The translations under genes and the position numbers were made by a program. This document shows positions 49,165 to 58,183 of a DNA stretch of 60,437 bases, piece by piece. Each line of letters starts with the position of its first letter. The stretch's first letter is position 1. The DNA is taken from the NCBI GenBank assembly GCA_000416275.1, contig ASZJ01000018.1:547-60983 (forward strand). Direction: 5' to 3'. The DNA comes from Osedax symbiont Rs1. GTDB taxonomy: Bacteria; Pseudomonadota; Gammaproteobacteria; Pseudomonadales; Balneatricaceae. The notes beneath the pieces were generated by a model. The model worked only from the letters and a program-made list of their open reading frames with translations, made no database searches and was not told where the DNA came from.

Positions 49165-49944
49165 GTGGACATCACTACACTGTTAATACTAATCGCTATC
49201 ATTGGCCTAGGTACTTATGTACAAACGGTGATAGGCTTTGGCTTAGGCATGATAGTCATGGGAGTCGTCTCCTATTTGTCGCTGCTATCCCTGCCTTTCA
49301 CCTCCGTTATTATCAGCATCATGGCTTTCTCTAGCGGCATCTTGGTGATTAAAGACGACCTACATGCACTGCACATGAAAAGCATTATCTTTACCTGTGC
49401 CGGCCTGATCCCCGCTGTCGCCCTAGGCTTATTTATACTCGATTATATGAGCGCAAGTATGGCCAACTTACTACAGCTGATTCTGGGCACAGCCATTATT
49501 ATTGGGGCTGCTGCCACTTTATTAAAACCAGAACCTATCAGCCAAGTATCCCATCCAGTGGTGTTTTTTATAGCTGGTACAGTGGGCGGCTTACTAGCAG
49601 GGCTGTTTAGCGTAGCCGGCCCACCAGTCATTTATCAGTATTATCGACAACCTTTCGAGATTAAAACCATTCGCCTGTGTCTACTGTTTGTATTTTTAGT
49701 CAGCAGCTTTATTCGCACCGCCATGGTTGGCGCTCAAGGGAACCTTGAACTTGAGATGTTTCTAGTTGCTCTGTACTGTTTGCCAGTCGCCTACCTCGCC
49801 ACCTGGCTGGGCAAAAACAAACCTCCGGCGATCAACCCACCTATGATGAGGAAAATTGCCATCACTTTGCTGGTCGTTATCGGCAGCAGCTTAATTTTTA
49901 AATCATACCCCAGTGTGTGGTTAGATTATAATTTAGCGCTGTGA
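49165..49944 (+). CDS. TauE/SafE-family membrane permease
   Basis: Starts with GTG at 49165 (GGAAA 7 nt upstream) and has 259 residues with about eight hydrophobic segments. GLGTYVQTVIGFGLGMIVMG and the second-half GTVGGLLAGLFSVAGPPVIYQYY are the duplicated signature of the sulfite exporter TauE/SafE family, which moves small anions such as sulfite or organosulfonates. The substrate cannot be told. It may share a direction with bluB, but 188 bp separate them. Confidence 0.88.
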   Translation: MDITTLLILIAIIGLGTYVQTVIGFGLGMIVMGVVSYLSLLSLPFTSVIISIMAFSSGILVIKDDLHALHMKSIIFTCAGLIPAVALGLFILDYMSASMANLLQLILGTAIIIGAAATLLKPEPISQVSHPVVFFIAGTVGGLLAGLFSVAGPPVIYQYYRQPFEIKTIRLCLLFVFLVSSFIRTAMVGAQGNLELEMFLVALYCLPVAYLATWLGKNKPPAINPPMMRKIAITLLVVIGSSLIFKSYPSVWLDYNLAL

Positions 49945-50132
49945 GAATACCCGCTCTAATGCTTTCCAGCGATCAAGCTGCGACAGTTAAGCTTAAACTT
50001 GCTGTATAGCACGGCATTGTTAGACATACACTACAGCGCATTTAAATAGCTAAACCAATAAACGGATTGCGATCCTCTGCTTAATCTAAGAGATTAGTCA
50101 TCAATCATTAGCCAACAGGCCCACTAGTCATC

Positions 50133-50771
50133 ATGAAAGAATTCACTGAAAGTGACAGCGATGTATTACAAGAGATTATTTTGCAGCGCAGAGATGTGAG
50201 GGGGAATAGGTTTCTCGATCGTCCCATACCTAAAGAAGCGCTAGACAAAATCCTTTTTGCCGCGGTACACGCCCCCTCTGTGGGGTTCTCTCAACCTTGG
50301 GAATTTGTTATCGTTAGAGATCCACAGAAAAAATCGGCCATAAAAGCCAATTTCAGTACCGCCAAGAAACAAGAGCAACAAGAATTTCAAGGCGAAAAGC
50401 AAAGCCAATACCAAAAATTAAAACTCGAGGGCATCCATGAAGCACCGTTAAACATTGCGGTATTTTACAAGCCCAGTGAGCATCCAGTATTAGGTCAAAG
50501 CAAGATGCAAGAAGTCGGTTTATACAGTGTGGTTTGCGCAGTACAAAACATGTGGCTGATGGCCCGGGCGCTAAATATTGGCTTAGGCTGGGTAAGCATC
50601 TTAGACCCAGCAGAGGTCAAAACTATTTTAAACGCCCCAGAAGAAAATCAACTGGTCGCCTATTTATGCTTAGGCTATGTCGATTATTTTTATCAAAACC
50701 CGGAATTAGAGAGACGCAATTGGCAACAGCGAAAAGACTTTTCTAGCTTGGTTTTTGAAGATAGTTACTAA
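50133..50771 (+). CDS. bluB: 5,6-dimethylbenzimidazole synthase
   Basis: Flavin-destroying enzyme that makes the lower ligand of vitamin B12 from FMNH2 and oxygen. The 212 residues show the BluB features: RRDVRGNRF, FAAVHAPSVGFSQPWEFVIV (including the glycine/serine flavin-cage region), LNIGLGWVSILDPAEV, and LVAYLCLGYV. No other cobalamin gene is in the window and I see no cobalamin riboswitch upstream. Confidence 0.9.
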   Translation: MKEFTESDSDVLQEIILQRRDVRGNRFLDRPIPKEALDKILFAAVHAPSVGFSQPWEFVIVRDPQKKSAIKANFSTAKKQEQQEFQGEKQSQYQKLKLEGIHEAPLNIAVFYKPSEHPVLGQSKMQEVGLYSVVCAVQNMWLMARALNIGLGWVSILDPAEVKTILNAPEENQLVAYLCLGYVDYFYQNPELERRNWQQRKDFSSLVFEDSY

Positions 50772-50885
50772 AACTCAATGACTCACCGATAAAGCCATCT
50801 ACTATTGATAGACGACAGATCGGTCACGTAAAATCAGCTTCAATGCTCTATACCAGGCAAGCGACAGGCAGCTATAAACACAACC

Positions 50886-51701
50886 TTAGTCTTGGAACAT
50901 TTTAATCAAAATAGATTTAATATTGGTGGTATCAAAAGGTTTATCTAATATAGCATCCACCCCCGCCTCCCGCACTTTCGCCAAGTGACTGTCCTTCGCC
51001 TCTGAGGTAACCATCAAGACCGGCACATGGGAATGCTCAGCAGAGCTACGCAAAAACTGGGTGAGCTCAATTCCATTTACCTGAGGCATATTATAATCAG
51101 TGACTAAAAGGTCTAACGAGTGCTCCTTTAAATAGTCAATGGCGAAACAGCCGTCTTCGAATTCAACAATATTGTGTAAACCTAAATTTTGCAAAACCCG
51201 AGATATAGCTTTTCTAGCTAATTTACTATCGTCAACCAACACCACTCTCAAAGTATTTACATCGTAATTGTCTAGGTACAGATCTTCTTCATTAATGAAT
51301 GCCATAGCCGAGCGCAAAGCACGCTTTAACACGGTTTGATCGAATGGCTTATTTAAAATAGCCAAAATTCCCGATTGCTTGAAAACCTCTAACTGATCTC
51401 TACGCTGCTCACTAGAGACTAAAATAAAAGGCAGAGCTGCATATCTTTCATATTTACGAAGCATATGTAACAGCTCTATGGCGGTACCGTCTTTATAGTG
51501 TAAATTGGAAATAATTAAATCTGGTGGGTACTTAGTTAATTTAGCGAGAGCTTCAAGCTTACCATTGGCAGTGTCCACATTGGACACTCCTTCTTGATGC
51601 AGTTTTTTGATGATTATATTCTGCTGCATTTTCGAAGGCTCTATCAGTAATACACTTAATTCTGAGTGATTTAAATCTTCCATCATATTCCCTAGTGTCA
51701 C
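50886..51701 (-). CDS. Response regulator with a degenerate plus an intact receiver domain
   Basis: 271 residues made of two receiver domains without an output domain. In the first (about 15-135) the acidic pair is reduced to LLIEPS and the phosphoacceptor position is Asn in PDLIISNLHYKDG, while the lysine (LNKPFD) is kept, so it should not be phosphorylated normally. The second (about 150-271) is intact: VLVDDSKLAR, phosphoacceptor Asp in DLLVTDYNMPQVNG, MVTSEA and LDKPFD. CheY-like signalling through protein contacts is likely. No histidine kinase is nearby. Confidence 0.9.
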   Translation of the reverse strand: MTLGNMMEDLNHSELSVLLIEPSKMQQNIIIKKLHQEGVSNVDTANGKLEALAKLTKYPPDLIISNLHYKDGTAIELLHMLRKYERYAALPFILVSSEQRRDQLEVFKQSGILAILNKPFDQTVLKRALRSAMAFINEEDLYLDNYDVNTLRVVLVDDSKLARKAISRVLQNLGLHNIVEFEDGCFAIDYLKEHSLDLLVTDYNMPQVNGIELTQFLRSSAEHSHVPVLMVTSEAKDSHLAKVREAGVDAILDKPFDTTNIKSILIKMFQD

Positions 51702-51943
51702 ATTTTATTGCGCTTTACCCTCTCTGATTATAGCCAATTTTACAAAAAGAACCTTAAATGACTAACCTTGTCATCAATAGGTTTATAAAAAAACTAAAAA
51801 TCAAGATCCAAGGTAAGCAACTCTTTAATTTTTTATAGCTGACTCTATGCTCTAAATATTCGGTATAGAATGCAGCGGCAACTAAAACTCTATTTATCTC
51901 CCATGTTTCAAGGAAGCCCTGCCGATGACACGGTTGATATAGT

Positions 51944-52123
51944 GAGACCTCTGCATAACTTACCCAGAGGGTATGATAACTGCGCTCGGTAATACGGCGT
52001 TAAAAATCGGCTCAATATGCTCATTTACACCAGTAATACCCATAAAGAGGGGCACACTGATTCCGCTATCTCGCCGGTTTTTGCCTTGTCTTACCTTCGC
52101 TCGCAACGTTATGCAGAGGTCTC
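51944..52123 (+). mobile_element. Small non-autonomous element, family 1, copy 5 (reference 180-bp form)
   Basis: 180 bp from GAGACCTCTGCATAACTT to AACGTTATGCAGAGGTCTC with perfect 5-bp duplications ATAGT (51939-51943, 52124-52128). It has no extra 23-bp units. An internal AAAAATCGG/CCGGTTTTT pairing suggests a folded transcript. Confidence 0.92.
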
Positions 52124-52473
52124 ATAGTGTAATTAAACTAATTTAAAACAATAATTTATAATACTTATTTACTAACCGATGCGCTACTTTTTCAGCAAAT
52201 TTAAAGCAGCTATTTGTCTGAACAAGCGACTTTGAGAAACAAATTCACGTCGGTTGTTGAAAGCAGCAATAAAGCTATTTTTCCGAATAAAAACAGATGG
52301 ATTGGGCCACGTTCAACAAAAAATTTCAGCACCCCTATAAATAAGAAATCTGGCTCAAAAAAGGTATTTTGGAGTTAGGACTTCACCAAATTTTTCGTTG
52401 AATCGCAACCAAAACAACGTTTAAGATTCCTTAATTAGACGATCATGCAAAAGATATTAATCAGGGTGCAATC

Positions 52474-52818
52474 CATGCCGCCAGAAAATAGTCAGCAGCA
52501 AGCTAAAGTTGATAAAATAGCGGGTTGGGAAAAACGATCCGTTATTTTATCAAGCACTATGACGGACCGGTTATGTTTTGCCAAGTAACAGGTTCGCAAA
52601 TAGATAATAACGAAATGGCGTCGGCATTAACGCTGGTCGTGAGAAACCGAAAAAAACGGCAGCTAGTATTGGTGATGTAATTATGTCGATGATAGCACTT
52701 GTGTCCAATCTGGCGTAAATGCCTTTGAGTATTTTAATTTAGTGCGAGAGAGAATCAAAAAGTCATCAATAACCCAGAGAAATTTTTACCTTGGGACTAT
52801 CAAGAAAACAACGCTTAG
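52474..52818 (+). pseudogene. Remnant of an IS66-type transposase C-terminus
   Basis: Reading across frames, the plus strand encodes YDGPVMFCQVTGSQIDNNEMA, ALTLVVRNRKK, SIGDVIMSMI, SGVNAFEYFN and NPEKFLPWDYQENNA followed by a stop at 52816. This order (GxxIDNNxxERxL, RKN, GDxFMSLIHTC, NPFDYL, PWNY) is the C-terminus of IS66-family transposases. At least two frameshifts, several stops and the loss of the catalytic N-terminal part make it a dead relic. Sequence 52124-52473 upstream has no recognisable frame. Confidence 0.6.
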
Positions 52819-52899
52819 TCCATTGATAGCGGGCTTTTAGCCTTTAATTCAAAAGTCACGTTATCTTCTCATAAGTTCACGAAAAACCGCTTTTATTTA

Positions 52900-53226
52900 T
52901 TACAAACCTCCTTTAGAGAGCATTTTTTGTATCTCACCAATAATATTTTCTGCACTGCTGATACCCGCGGTATCTAAACCAGCGTCTTTAGCGATATAGT
53001 ATGCCTTGTCTAGCTGCTCTGACAATATCTGTGGCGAGAAACCCTCGACTACTTTTATACCAAATTTTTCAGCGAGCATGATCACATCTGCTCTATTCAG
53101 TATCGTTGAGCCCTCATCACCCATGTCTATGTATACGGTTTCATAAGCAGGATCATCTGCATTCTTATAAGACACATCGATTATGTCTTCGTCATGCCAG
53201 GCATGATCCTGTTTTTTGTTGGTCAT
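52900..53226 (-). CDS. Hypothetical protein, 108 aa
   Basis: Starts at ATG 53226 with AAGGATAA upstream. It is an acidic soluble protein (DEDIIDVSYKNADDPAYETVYIDMGDEGSTILNRADVIMLAEKFGI, then helical LSEQLDKAYYIAKDAGLDTAG). No family is recognised. It lies in the repeat-rich accessory zone. Confidence 0.65.
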   Translation of the reverse strand: MTNKKQDHAWHDEDIIDVSYKNADDPAYETVYIDMGDEGSTILNRADVIMLAEKFGIKVVEGFSPQILSEQLDKAYYIAKDAGLDTAGISSAENIIGEIQKMLSKGGL

Positions 53227-53339
53227 ATTTTATCCTTGATTACATACGTCTCAAATAGCTAATGATGTTTGCCACTGAGCGCTACTGTTCTACGGCGACA
53301 ATTTTCCCTTTAAAAGGGAAAAATTACAATAGCGTTTGT

Positions 53340-53378
53340 CCTTAACCTTAACCTTAACCTGAACCAGAACCAGAACCA
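53340..53378. repeat. Hexanucleotide tandem repeat
   Basis: Consecutive 6-bp units CTTAAC (three), CTGAAC and CAGAAC (two) run from 53341. They lead directly into sequence resembling the left part of family 2 copy B. The array is non-coding. Confidence 0.7.
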
Positions 53379-53436
53379 GCACCTTCACTGCGCCACACAG
53401 CACCAGCTCTGTGCGCATTTTGAATACGCTAATTCA
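53356..53436. repeat. Degenerate copy of the second inverted-repeat family (copy E)
   Basis: CCTGAACC, then TTCACTGCGCCACACAGC, matches copy B (CCTGAATC...TTCACTGCACCACATAGC), and the far end reads AATTCAGATT. The hexamer expansion appears to have grown within its left end. Confidence 0.45.
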
Positions 53437-53514
53437 GATTAAATGTAATAAATAGAGCTTATAGATGCGCATCAATGGAATTGAGCAGTCGGTAATTTTT
53501 AGAGTCATTAAATA

Positions 53515-53713
53515 GAGGCCTCTGCACAACTTACCCAGAGGGTATGATAACTGCGCTCGGTACTGCGGCGTTAAAAACCGGCTATGCTCATTTACACCAG
53601 AAATACCCATAAAGAAGGGCATACTATACCCAAAGAGAGGGGCACACTGACTCCGCTACCTCGCCGGTTTTTGCCTTGTCTTAGCTTCGCTCGCAACCTT
53701 ATGCAGAGGTCTC
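53515..53713 (+). mobile_element. Small non-autonomous element, family 1, copy 6, overlapping the dctM stop codon
   Basis: 199 bp from GAGGCCTCTGCACAAC to ATGCAGAGGTCTC. It has one extra 23-bp unit. The flanks AAATA/AATAC share AATA only when shifted by one, so the duplication is imperfect. Its last two bases form the GA of the TGA stop of the TRAP permease gene (53712-53714, minus strand). Confidence 0.88.
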
Positions 53714-55274
53714 AATACAAAACGTCAGGTAGATAAGTGGCGATTTCTGGCCAGAACCAAATAACACCTATACCTACTAATTGCAGCACCACGTATGGTG
53801 CTACTCCTCGGTAAATTTGCCCGGTGGTGATTGATTTAGGCGCTGCACCGCGCAAATAAAACAGCGAAAAGCCAAAGGGCGGCGTCAAGAAACTAGTTTG
53901 TAAGTTAATCGCAATTAATACCGCCAGCCAAATCGGGTCGTGACCCATGATAATTAACGTGGGTACGACAATCGGCAGCAAAATAACTGATATTTCGACA
54001 AAGTCTAAAAAGAATCCTAAGACAAAGATAAGCAGCATCACGAACAACAGCGCACCAGTGCTACCCCCTGGCATCTCGGCGATGATCGATTGCACCCGCT
54101 CCTCACCGCCGATGCCGATAAACACCAATGAGAACAAACTGGCCGCGATAATGGTGACGAAAATCATTGAGCTGATGGTCATGGTATTGGTGACCACCGG
54201 CCCTAACATACCCGCCTTGTACAAACGTTTCAATGAGATACGGATCGCATTGGCGGACAGTGCTAAGAGCACTATAATAACTGCCGCCATTGCATACTCG
54301 GCCACTGATACTAGATCTTTTTGCAACCTAACCGTCACCACAGCCGCTAACAAGATAACCGAAATTTGTGCACCCGTACCAATAATGAGCCATAGATTAT
54401 CGCGTCTGTTCTCTGCCAATCTAAAGCCTGCCAGCAACACCGCCCCGATGGCACCGACTGAAGCTGCTTCCGTTGGGGTAGCAATACCGCCAAGGATTGA
54501 CCCTAACACCGCTATGATTAATACCAGTGGCGGGATTAATACGGTTATCACCCGTTGGAGCGATACTTGGCTTTGTTTTTCTGCTGACATTGCCGGTGCC
54601 ACAGAGGGGCGAAGTTGAGCATAAATTAATAGATAGGCGATGTAGAGTACGATCAACAACATTCCCGGCAACAGCGCCGCGGCAAACATTTGTCCGACCG
54701 AAATCGTTTCCAGGGTAAACAAGCCCTGCTCTATCTGCGCCTGCTGAAATGCGTTCGACATCACTTCAGACAATATAATCAAGAGTGTTGAAGGCGGGAT
54801 AATCTGCCCTAAAGTGCCGGCGGTGGCCACTGTACCTGCCGCTAAACTGGGTGAGTAGCCATTGCGCAACATAGTAGGCAAGGCAATCAGCGCCATAGTC
54901 ACAACCGTCGCTCCGACTATGCCGGTTGAGGCAGCCAACAGCGCCCCCACGATAACCACCGATAGACCTAAACCGCCTTTTAAACGCCCAAACAAGCGCC
55001 CCATTTCCTCGAGTAAATCTTCGGCGATCCGACTGCGCTCTAGCACTAGCCCCATTATCACAAAGAGCGGGATAGCGATTAACACCTCCCGGGTCATTAT
55101 GCCAAAAATCCGCTGCGAGAGCGCACCGAGTAAAATAAAATCAAAATGATCATTCAATGCACCGATGATCGCGAACATCACCGCCACCCCAGCGATCGTA
55201 AACGCCACCGGATAACCTAGCATGATGGCGCAAAACAGCACCAAAAACATTATTAAATCTAAATATTCAATCAT
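53712..55274 (-). CDS. dctM: TRAP transporter large permease (DctM)
   Basis: Twelve-helix-type permease that couples sodium entry to uptake of a carboxylate-type solute. It has 520 residues with repeated hydrophobic segments; landmarks include PLFVIMGLVLERSRIAEDLLE, GIVGATVVTMALIALPTMLRNGYS, GTLGQIIPPSTLLIIL, GGIATPTEAASVGAIGA and LQTSFLTPPFGFSLFYLRG. It overlaps dctQ by 4 bp. The TGA stop is formed at the junction with a mobile element, so the native C-terminus may have been longer. Confidence 0.95.
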   Translation of the reverse strand: MIEYLDLIMFLVLFCAIMLGYPVAFTIAGVAVMFAIIGALNDHFDFILLGALSQRIFGIMTREVLIAIPLFVIMGLVLERSRIAEDLLEEMGRLFGRLKGGLGLSVVIVGALLAASTGIVGATVVTMALIALPTMLRNGYSPSLAAGTVATAGTLGQIIPPSTLLIILSEVMSNAFQQAQIEQGLFTLETISVGQMFAAALLPGMLLIVLYIAYLLIYAQLRPSVAPAMSAEKQSQVSLQRVITVLIPPLVLIIAVLGSILGGIATPTEAASVGAIGAVLLAGFRLAENRRDNLWLIIGTGAQISVILLAAVVTVRLQKDLVSVAEYAMAAVIIVLLALSANAIRISLKRLYKAGMLGPVVTNTMTISSMIFVTIIAASLFSLVFIGIGGEERVQSIIAEMPGGSTGALLFVMLLIFVLGFFLDFVEISVILLPIVVPTLIIMGHDPIWLAVLIAINLQTSFLTPPFGFSLFYLRGAAPKSITTGQIYRGVAPYVVLQLVGIGVIWFWPEIATYLPDVLY

Positions 55275-55816
55275 CCCGCTTCCTCTTTTTCTCGGGGTGG
55301 GGTGGCTTGATGGTTAAACACAATCATACTTTCCCGGGCTATCGCAGCGATTGCCTGCACTATTAACAATCCACAAAACAGCGGAATAATTGTTTTTAAC
55401 AGATACAGCGCGGGAATGCCGCCTACCGAAAGAGCACCTTCCATGATCGACCAGCTATTAAAGACAAAGCGCCAACTCATGATCACGATTAAAATACACA
55501 TCGGGAGTAAAAAAAAGATATGCCCCAATAAATTGACTAGCGCTTTTTTACGCACGCTATAACTAGCATAGAAAATATCAACCCTGACATGCCCATCCAC
55601 CAACATAGTGTATCCGGCACCAATCATAAATAGTGCGGCGTGCATGTAGAGCACAGACTCACCTAGGAAGATGTAACTGACACCAAACAAATAACGTATC
55701 ATCACTATCGAAAATTGTACTAGTACCATAACCAGTGCAAACCAGCGGATACTCAGACCTACATTACGATTGATACTGTCAATGGAATCACAGAAATTAG
55801 AAAATTTTAGGGGCAT
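55271..55816 (-). CDS. dctQ: TRAP transporter small permease (DctQ)
   Basis: 181 residues with four hydrophobic segments, the usual size and topology of the small TRAP subunit. FLGESVLYMHAALFMIGAGYTMLVDGHVRVDIFYASYSVRKKA is the family core. It sits between the binding protein and DctM and overlaps dctM by 4 bp, indicating coupled translation. Confidence 0.92.
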   Translation of the reverse strand: MPLKFSNFCDSIDSINRNVGLSIRWFALVMVLVQFSIVMIRYLFGVSYIFLGESVLYMHAALFMIGAGYTMLVDGHVRVDIFYASYSVRKKALVNLLGHIFFLLPMCILIVIMSWRFVFNSWSIMEGALSVGGIPALYLLKTIIPLFCGLLIVQAIAAIARESMIVFNHQATPPREKEEAG

Positions 55817-55918
55817 GAATATACCTTAGCGATATGCTCCTCACGCGCTGCGCAAGGTGAGATAGCAATATTAAACAGCCTGCAGCACGGCTGTTAAAAG
55901 CCAGCTGCAGCACTGCCC

Positions 55919-57022
55919 TTAACTTCCGTAGTCGTAGTCAAGTGCTCGGGCGTTCATCTGCCCATTGTCCGCGTAACCTTTATACTCACGCATCGAATCA
56001 CGGTAGGCCAAGTAACTGGCGGTGATCCGGCGCACTAACTCATCCTCGTGCTGCTGTAGATCATCCATCACTTCACCGGCTGCATTGCCCATGGCGAGAA
56101 TAACGTCTTCGGGAAGCTTTTTAACAATCACCCCTTTCTCTTCAACCAGCAACTTCAATGCCTTGGCATGATTAGTGGTATATTCGGTCCACACTGGGTT
56201 GTAGAGTGATTCACAGGCATAGGCAACCGCCTGTTGTAAATCCTCGGGAAGTGCCGCATAAGATTTTGAATTGACGACGCACTCTTCAGCAGAGGACGGC
56301 TCACCGACACCCGGCCAATAATAATACTTGGCGATCTGATGGAAACCTAACGCACTGTCGGTCCACGGGCCGATAAACTCTCCCGCATCTAGCGTGCCGG
56401 TTTGCAGCGCTTGAAACATTGCTCTGCCACCCATTGCCTGCACGGCCATACCCATTTTGCTACACATTTCAGAGGCCAGGCCGGTAGTACGAAAACGCAG
56501 CCCTTTTAAATCTTCAACGGAGTTAATTTCTTTGCGGAACCAACCAGCCCACTGTGGCCCAGAGTTACCACATAGAAATGGCTTTAAGTTAAATTTGGCA
56601 TACAGTTCATCATACAGTGCCTGCCCACCACCGTGAGCCATCCAGCCAAACTGCTCATCGGCGGTTAAACCGAACGGCTGTGAGCCAAACAGTAAAAAGC
56701 CCTTAGATTTAGAACCCCAATAGGCCGGAACGGAATGATAGAGGTCGGCTGTGCCCTCTGAAACCGCATCAAAAACACCGCGTCCAGGAACAATTTCACC
56801 TGCGGAATAGAGCTTAACTTCGATACGCCCTCCCGATAATGCGGTAATACGATCTGCTAATGTTTGTGCTGCGACCCCGGGACCGGGTAGATTTTTAGGC
56901 CAAGAAGTGACCATCCGCCATTTAATTTTGCTCCCGGCAATAGCGGGTGCAGATAAAGTTGATACGCCGGCTCCAGCAATTGCGGCGACCCCTGTGTTTT
57001 TAAGGAATGTTCTTCTTTTCAT
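55919..57022 (-). CDS. dctP: TRAP transporter periplasmic substrate-binding protein (DctP/TakP type)
   Basis: 367 residues starting MKRRTFLKNTGVAAIAGAGVSTLSAPAIAG: the RRTFLK twin-arginine motif and AxA cleavage region indicate Tat export. The mature part has the DctP fold: WPKNLPGPGVAAQTLADRI, LYSAGEIVPG, DLKGLRFRTTGLASEMCSKMG, ALQTGTLDAGEFIGPWTDSALGFH. The arginine in RFRTTG is the expected carboxylate ligand. The closest style is the TakP/2-oxo-acid group, but the substrate is not determined. Gene order P-Q-M is complete. Confidence 0.93.
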   Translation of the reverse strand: MKRRTFLKNTGVAAIAGAGVSTLSAPAIAGSKIKWRMVTSWPKNLPGPGVAAQTLADRITALSGGRIEVKLYSAGEIVPGRGVFDAVSEGTADLYHSVPAYWGSKSKGFLLFGSQPFGLTADEQFGWMAHGGGQALYDELYAKFNLKPFLCGNSGPQWAGWFRKEINSVEDLKGLRFRTTGLASEMCSKMGMAVQAMGGRAMFQALQTGTLDAGEFIGPWTDSALGFHQIAKYYYWPGVGEPSSAEECVVNSKSYAALPEDLQQAVAYACESLYNPVWTEYTTNHAKALKLLVEEKGVIVKKLPEDVILAMGNAAGEVMDDLQQHEDELVRRITASYLAYRDSMREYKGYADNGQMNARALDYDYGS

Positions 57023-57693
57023 ATATCCTCCAAAAAATATGCAGGCCGCAGCAACGACTATAATTGCAGCCCGTTTAATAGGTTACTTATCAATCAAAGT
57101 TTAATTCACTACCTGTTCATACTGTTTGTCATGAATCTACAGCCAATAAAACAGTTGTATAGACAAGCTGTCTCAGCATATATTATATTTAGTTGAGGAT
57201 AAAGATGTGCTTTACAGTAATCCTCCCCCAACTTACTGAAAAAGCTAACAATCCCCCTCTATTGAAGCCGGAGCAATTGACTAAATCGGGATAAAACAAC
57301 TACAGAATTACTTGATGCAGGCCTTGCTACCATTGATATACAGATGTTTTGAAAATTTAGCTAAAGTAGTCGAGACGGCACAGCTTTTACTGGCCATAAA
57401 TTTCTTAAATCGCAACAAAATTGTTTTAAAATGTCTGAATACAGAGACATAAATAGACAAAAGCAGTAAAAAATTAGATAAGATCCGTCTTATTCGCGTT
57501 TCGCAATGGCTATTTTTTTAACATTAAGCTGATACTTTGCAGATAAATGAATGATGATAAATCACACTGAGAGGATGGTTTCCATAGTTTTATTTACAGA
57601 GCTTTGATGAATGTCACTCAAAAAGCAAGCTCAGTTTTCAGCGCTAGATTACGTAAAAGCGCAATAGATGATGGTCAATCGGAAATCGTGAGT

Positions 57694-57770
57694 CTGTTCT
57701 CTGTGGTAAGACCAATCTTTTTAAGATTTTTTCACCCAGAGGCCACAGAGGCGCTGCGCTACACAGAGGA
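57694..57770. repeat. ACAGAG-type palindromic repeat, family 3, copy 1
   Basis: CTCTGTGGTAA...TTTTTTCACCCAGAGG, then CCACAGAGG and CACAGAGG, followed by a tail AGTTACAATAAG shared with copy 2. Such CCTCTGTGGT/ACCACAGAGG palindromes occur in many bacterial genomes, and their function is not settled. Confidence 0.75.
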
Positions 57771-57933
57771 AAAACAACAAACAATAGTTACAATAAGTGC
57801 TGAATGGCGAATTCAATTCTTACGCCCCTATTCTTTTTTACCAGTATTTTCTAGTTATGATCGATTGATTTCAGGCTGCTATTTTTAACCTACAACTCGT
57901 CACTTATAACTTTTCATTTAAGTCTTTAAATCC

Positions 57934-57994
57934 CTTCTCCGTGTCCTCTGTGGTAAAACTAGTTTTTTAAGGATTTTTTCACCACAGAGGAAAA
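57934..57994. repeat. ACAGAG-type palindromic repeat, family 3, copy 2
   Basis: GTGTCCTCTGTGGTAAAACT...GGATTTTTTCACCACAGAGG; the arms CCTCTGTGGT and ACCACAGAGG are perfect inverses. The tail ACAGTTACAATAAG matches copy 1, so the two are related by duplication. Confidence 0.8.
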
Positions 57995-58183
57995 CAAAAA
58001 AACGACAGTTACAATAAGTTTCTAGTTCAGTATCGAGGTTGTAAAACTAATGGGATAGCTGTCGGATTTTAGCGATTAATTCACGATAATTCACCTTCAA
58101 CTACTCGTTTAACTCGTTGGTATTAATAATTTTATTCTATGGCCGACAAGTTAATCCGAGAAAAATTATCAATTAGGTAATAG

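Larger units (their letters stand above)
57023..58183. other. Gene-poor stretch with two ACAGAG-type palindromes
   Basis: 1.16 kb without a convincing gene. A 94-codon frame at 57604-57888 is largely made of repeat sequence and is not called. Copies 1 and 2 of the third repeat family lie at 57694-57770 and 57934-57994. Confidence 0.6.

Noticed and set aside
49945-50132. Cobalamin riboswitch upstream of bluB
   Set aside because: No B12-box or multi-stem arrangement could be recognised in the 188-bp leader.
57604-57888. 94-codon plus-strand frame
   Set aside because: Much of it is the ACAGAG-type palindromic repeat, which also occurs at two non-coding sites. No family resemblance.
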